Shown here: piece by piece, positions 5,435 to 5,542 of the stretch | How positions within the stretch are numbered: position 1 is the stretch's first letter | Layout of the letters: each line of letters starts with the position of its first letter | Source: Actinomycetota bacterium | Lineage (GTDB): Bacteria; Actinomycetota; Acidimicrobiia; Acidimicrobiales; CADCSY01 | DNA length: 5,542 bases | Assembly (NCBI GenBank): GCA_019348335.1 | Contig: JAHWJR010000133.1 | Coordinates: 1-5,542, forward strand | Direction of reading: 5' to 3' | Notes under the pieces: model-generated | What the model was told of the DNA's origin: nothing | Databases searched by the model: none | The model's input: the letters and a program-made list of their open reading frames with translations, nothing else | Translations under genes and position numbers: made by a program

Positions 5435-5542
5435 TCAGCCGGTGGTGACGGTGGCGTCCCTGAAGCTTCCCCTCAGCCCGGGACCGATCTCGCCGGGGCC
5501 CTTGGTCAGGTCACCCCGTGCTGCGACGAAGTCGGTGAAGTG
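5435..5542 (-). CDS. C-terminal 35 codons of an unrecognised gene (5' end outside window)
   Basis: Only the last 35 residues are inside the window, beginning HFTDFVAARGDLTKGPG and ending FRDATVTTG before a TGA at 5437-5435. I do not recognise a family. Support for coding: of the three minus-strand frames only this one is free of early stops, about 30 of 35 codons end in G or C, and a strong hairpin follows 15 bases after the stop, as expected for the end of a gene. The tail is Gly-rich and hydrophilic, with no membrane segment. It reads in the same direction as the B12 operon but is separated from it by the hairpin, promoter region and riboswitch, so it is probably a separate transcription unit. 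A plus-strand frame is also open here, but it has no start codon in view. Confidence 0.5.
   Translation of the reverse strand, partial: HFTDFVAARGDLTKGPGEIGPGLRGSFRDATVTTG

Noticed and set aside
1..5542. CRISPR array, insertion sequence, tRNA or phage features
   Set aside because: No spaced direct repeats, transposase motifs, terminal repeats or tRNA-like cloverleaf were seen. The window is filled by B12 and cobalt genes.

Overview
The window is very GC-rich DNA, with G or C at almost every third codon position, GTG starts alongside ATG, and genes packed with overlaps of a few bases. This suggests a high-GC actinobacterium. An Acidimicrobiia-like lineage is my guess, but nothing here proves the taxon. 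Almost everything in it concerns cobalt and vitamin B12.

Left part, plus strand (3-1495): the 3' end of cbiX (sirohydrochlorin cobaltochelatase, C-terminal domain with a His-rich tail), then cbtB (61 aa, one membrane helix, His-rich end) and cbtA (256 aa, several membrane helices), which together are the predicted CbtAB cobalt transporter. The group links cobalt uptake to insertion of cobalt into the corrin precursor.

Middle and right part, minus strand (5339 down to 1511): a cobalamin riboswitch heads a five-gene operon in transcription order cbiZ, cobU, cobS, cbiB (=cobD), cobC (the threonine-phosphate decarboxylase-like PLP enzyme, Salmonella CobD). Every junction overlaps (ATGA, TGATG, GTGA and a 10-base overlap), so translation is probably coupled. 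Together they can hydrolyse scavenged adenosylcobinamide to adenosylcobyric acid (CbiZ), make aminopropanol phosphate (CobC/CobD), join the two (CbiB), activate the product with GTP (CobU) and attach the lower ligand (CobS). The partner that activates the lower-ligand base (CobT) is not in the window. The two operons converge with only 15 bases between their stop codons.

Right edge (5386-5542): the last 35 codons of an unrecognised minus-strand gene, followed by a perfect 15-bp hairpin that probably ends its transcript just before the riboswitch promoter region.

I do not see a new type of system. The content is a recognisable B12 late-assembly and salvage locus. The points worth a second look are an unusually compact CobC, the coexistence of CbiZ with CobU and CbiB, the riboswitch abutting the cbiZ start, and the His-rich cobalt-handling trio.
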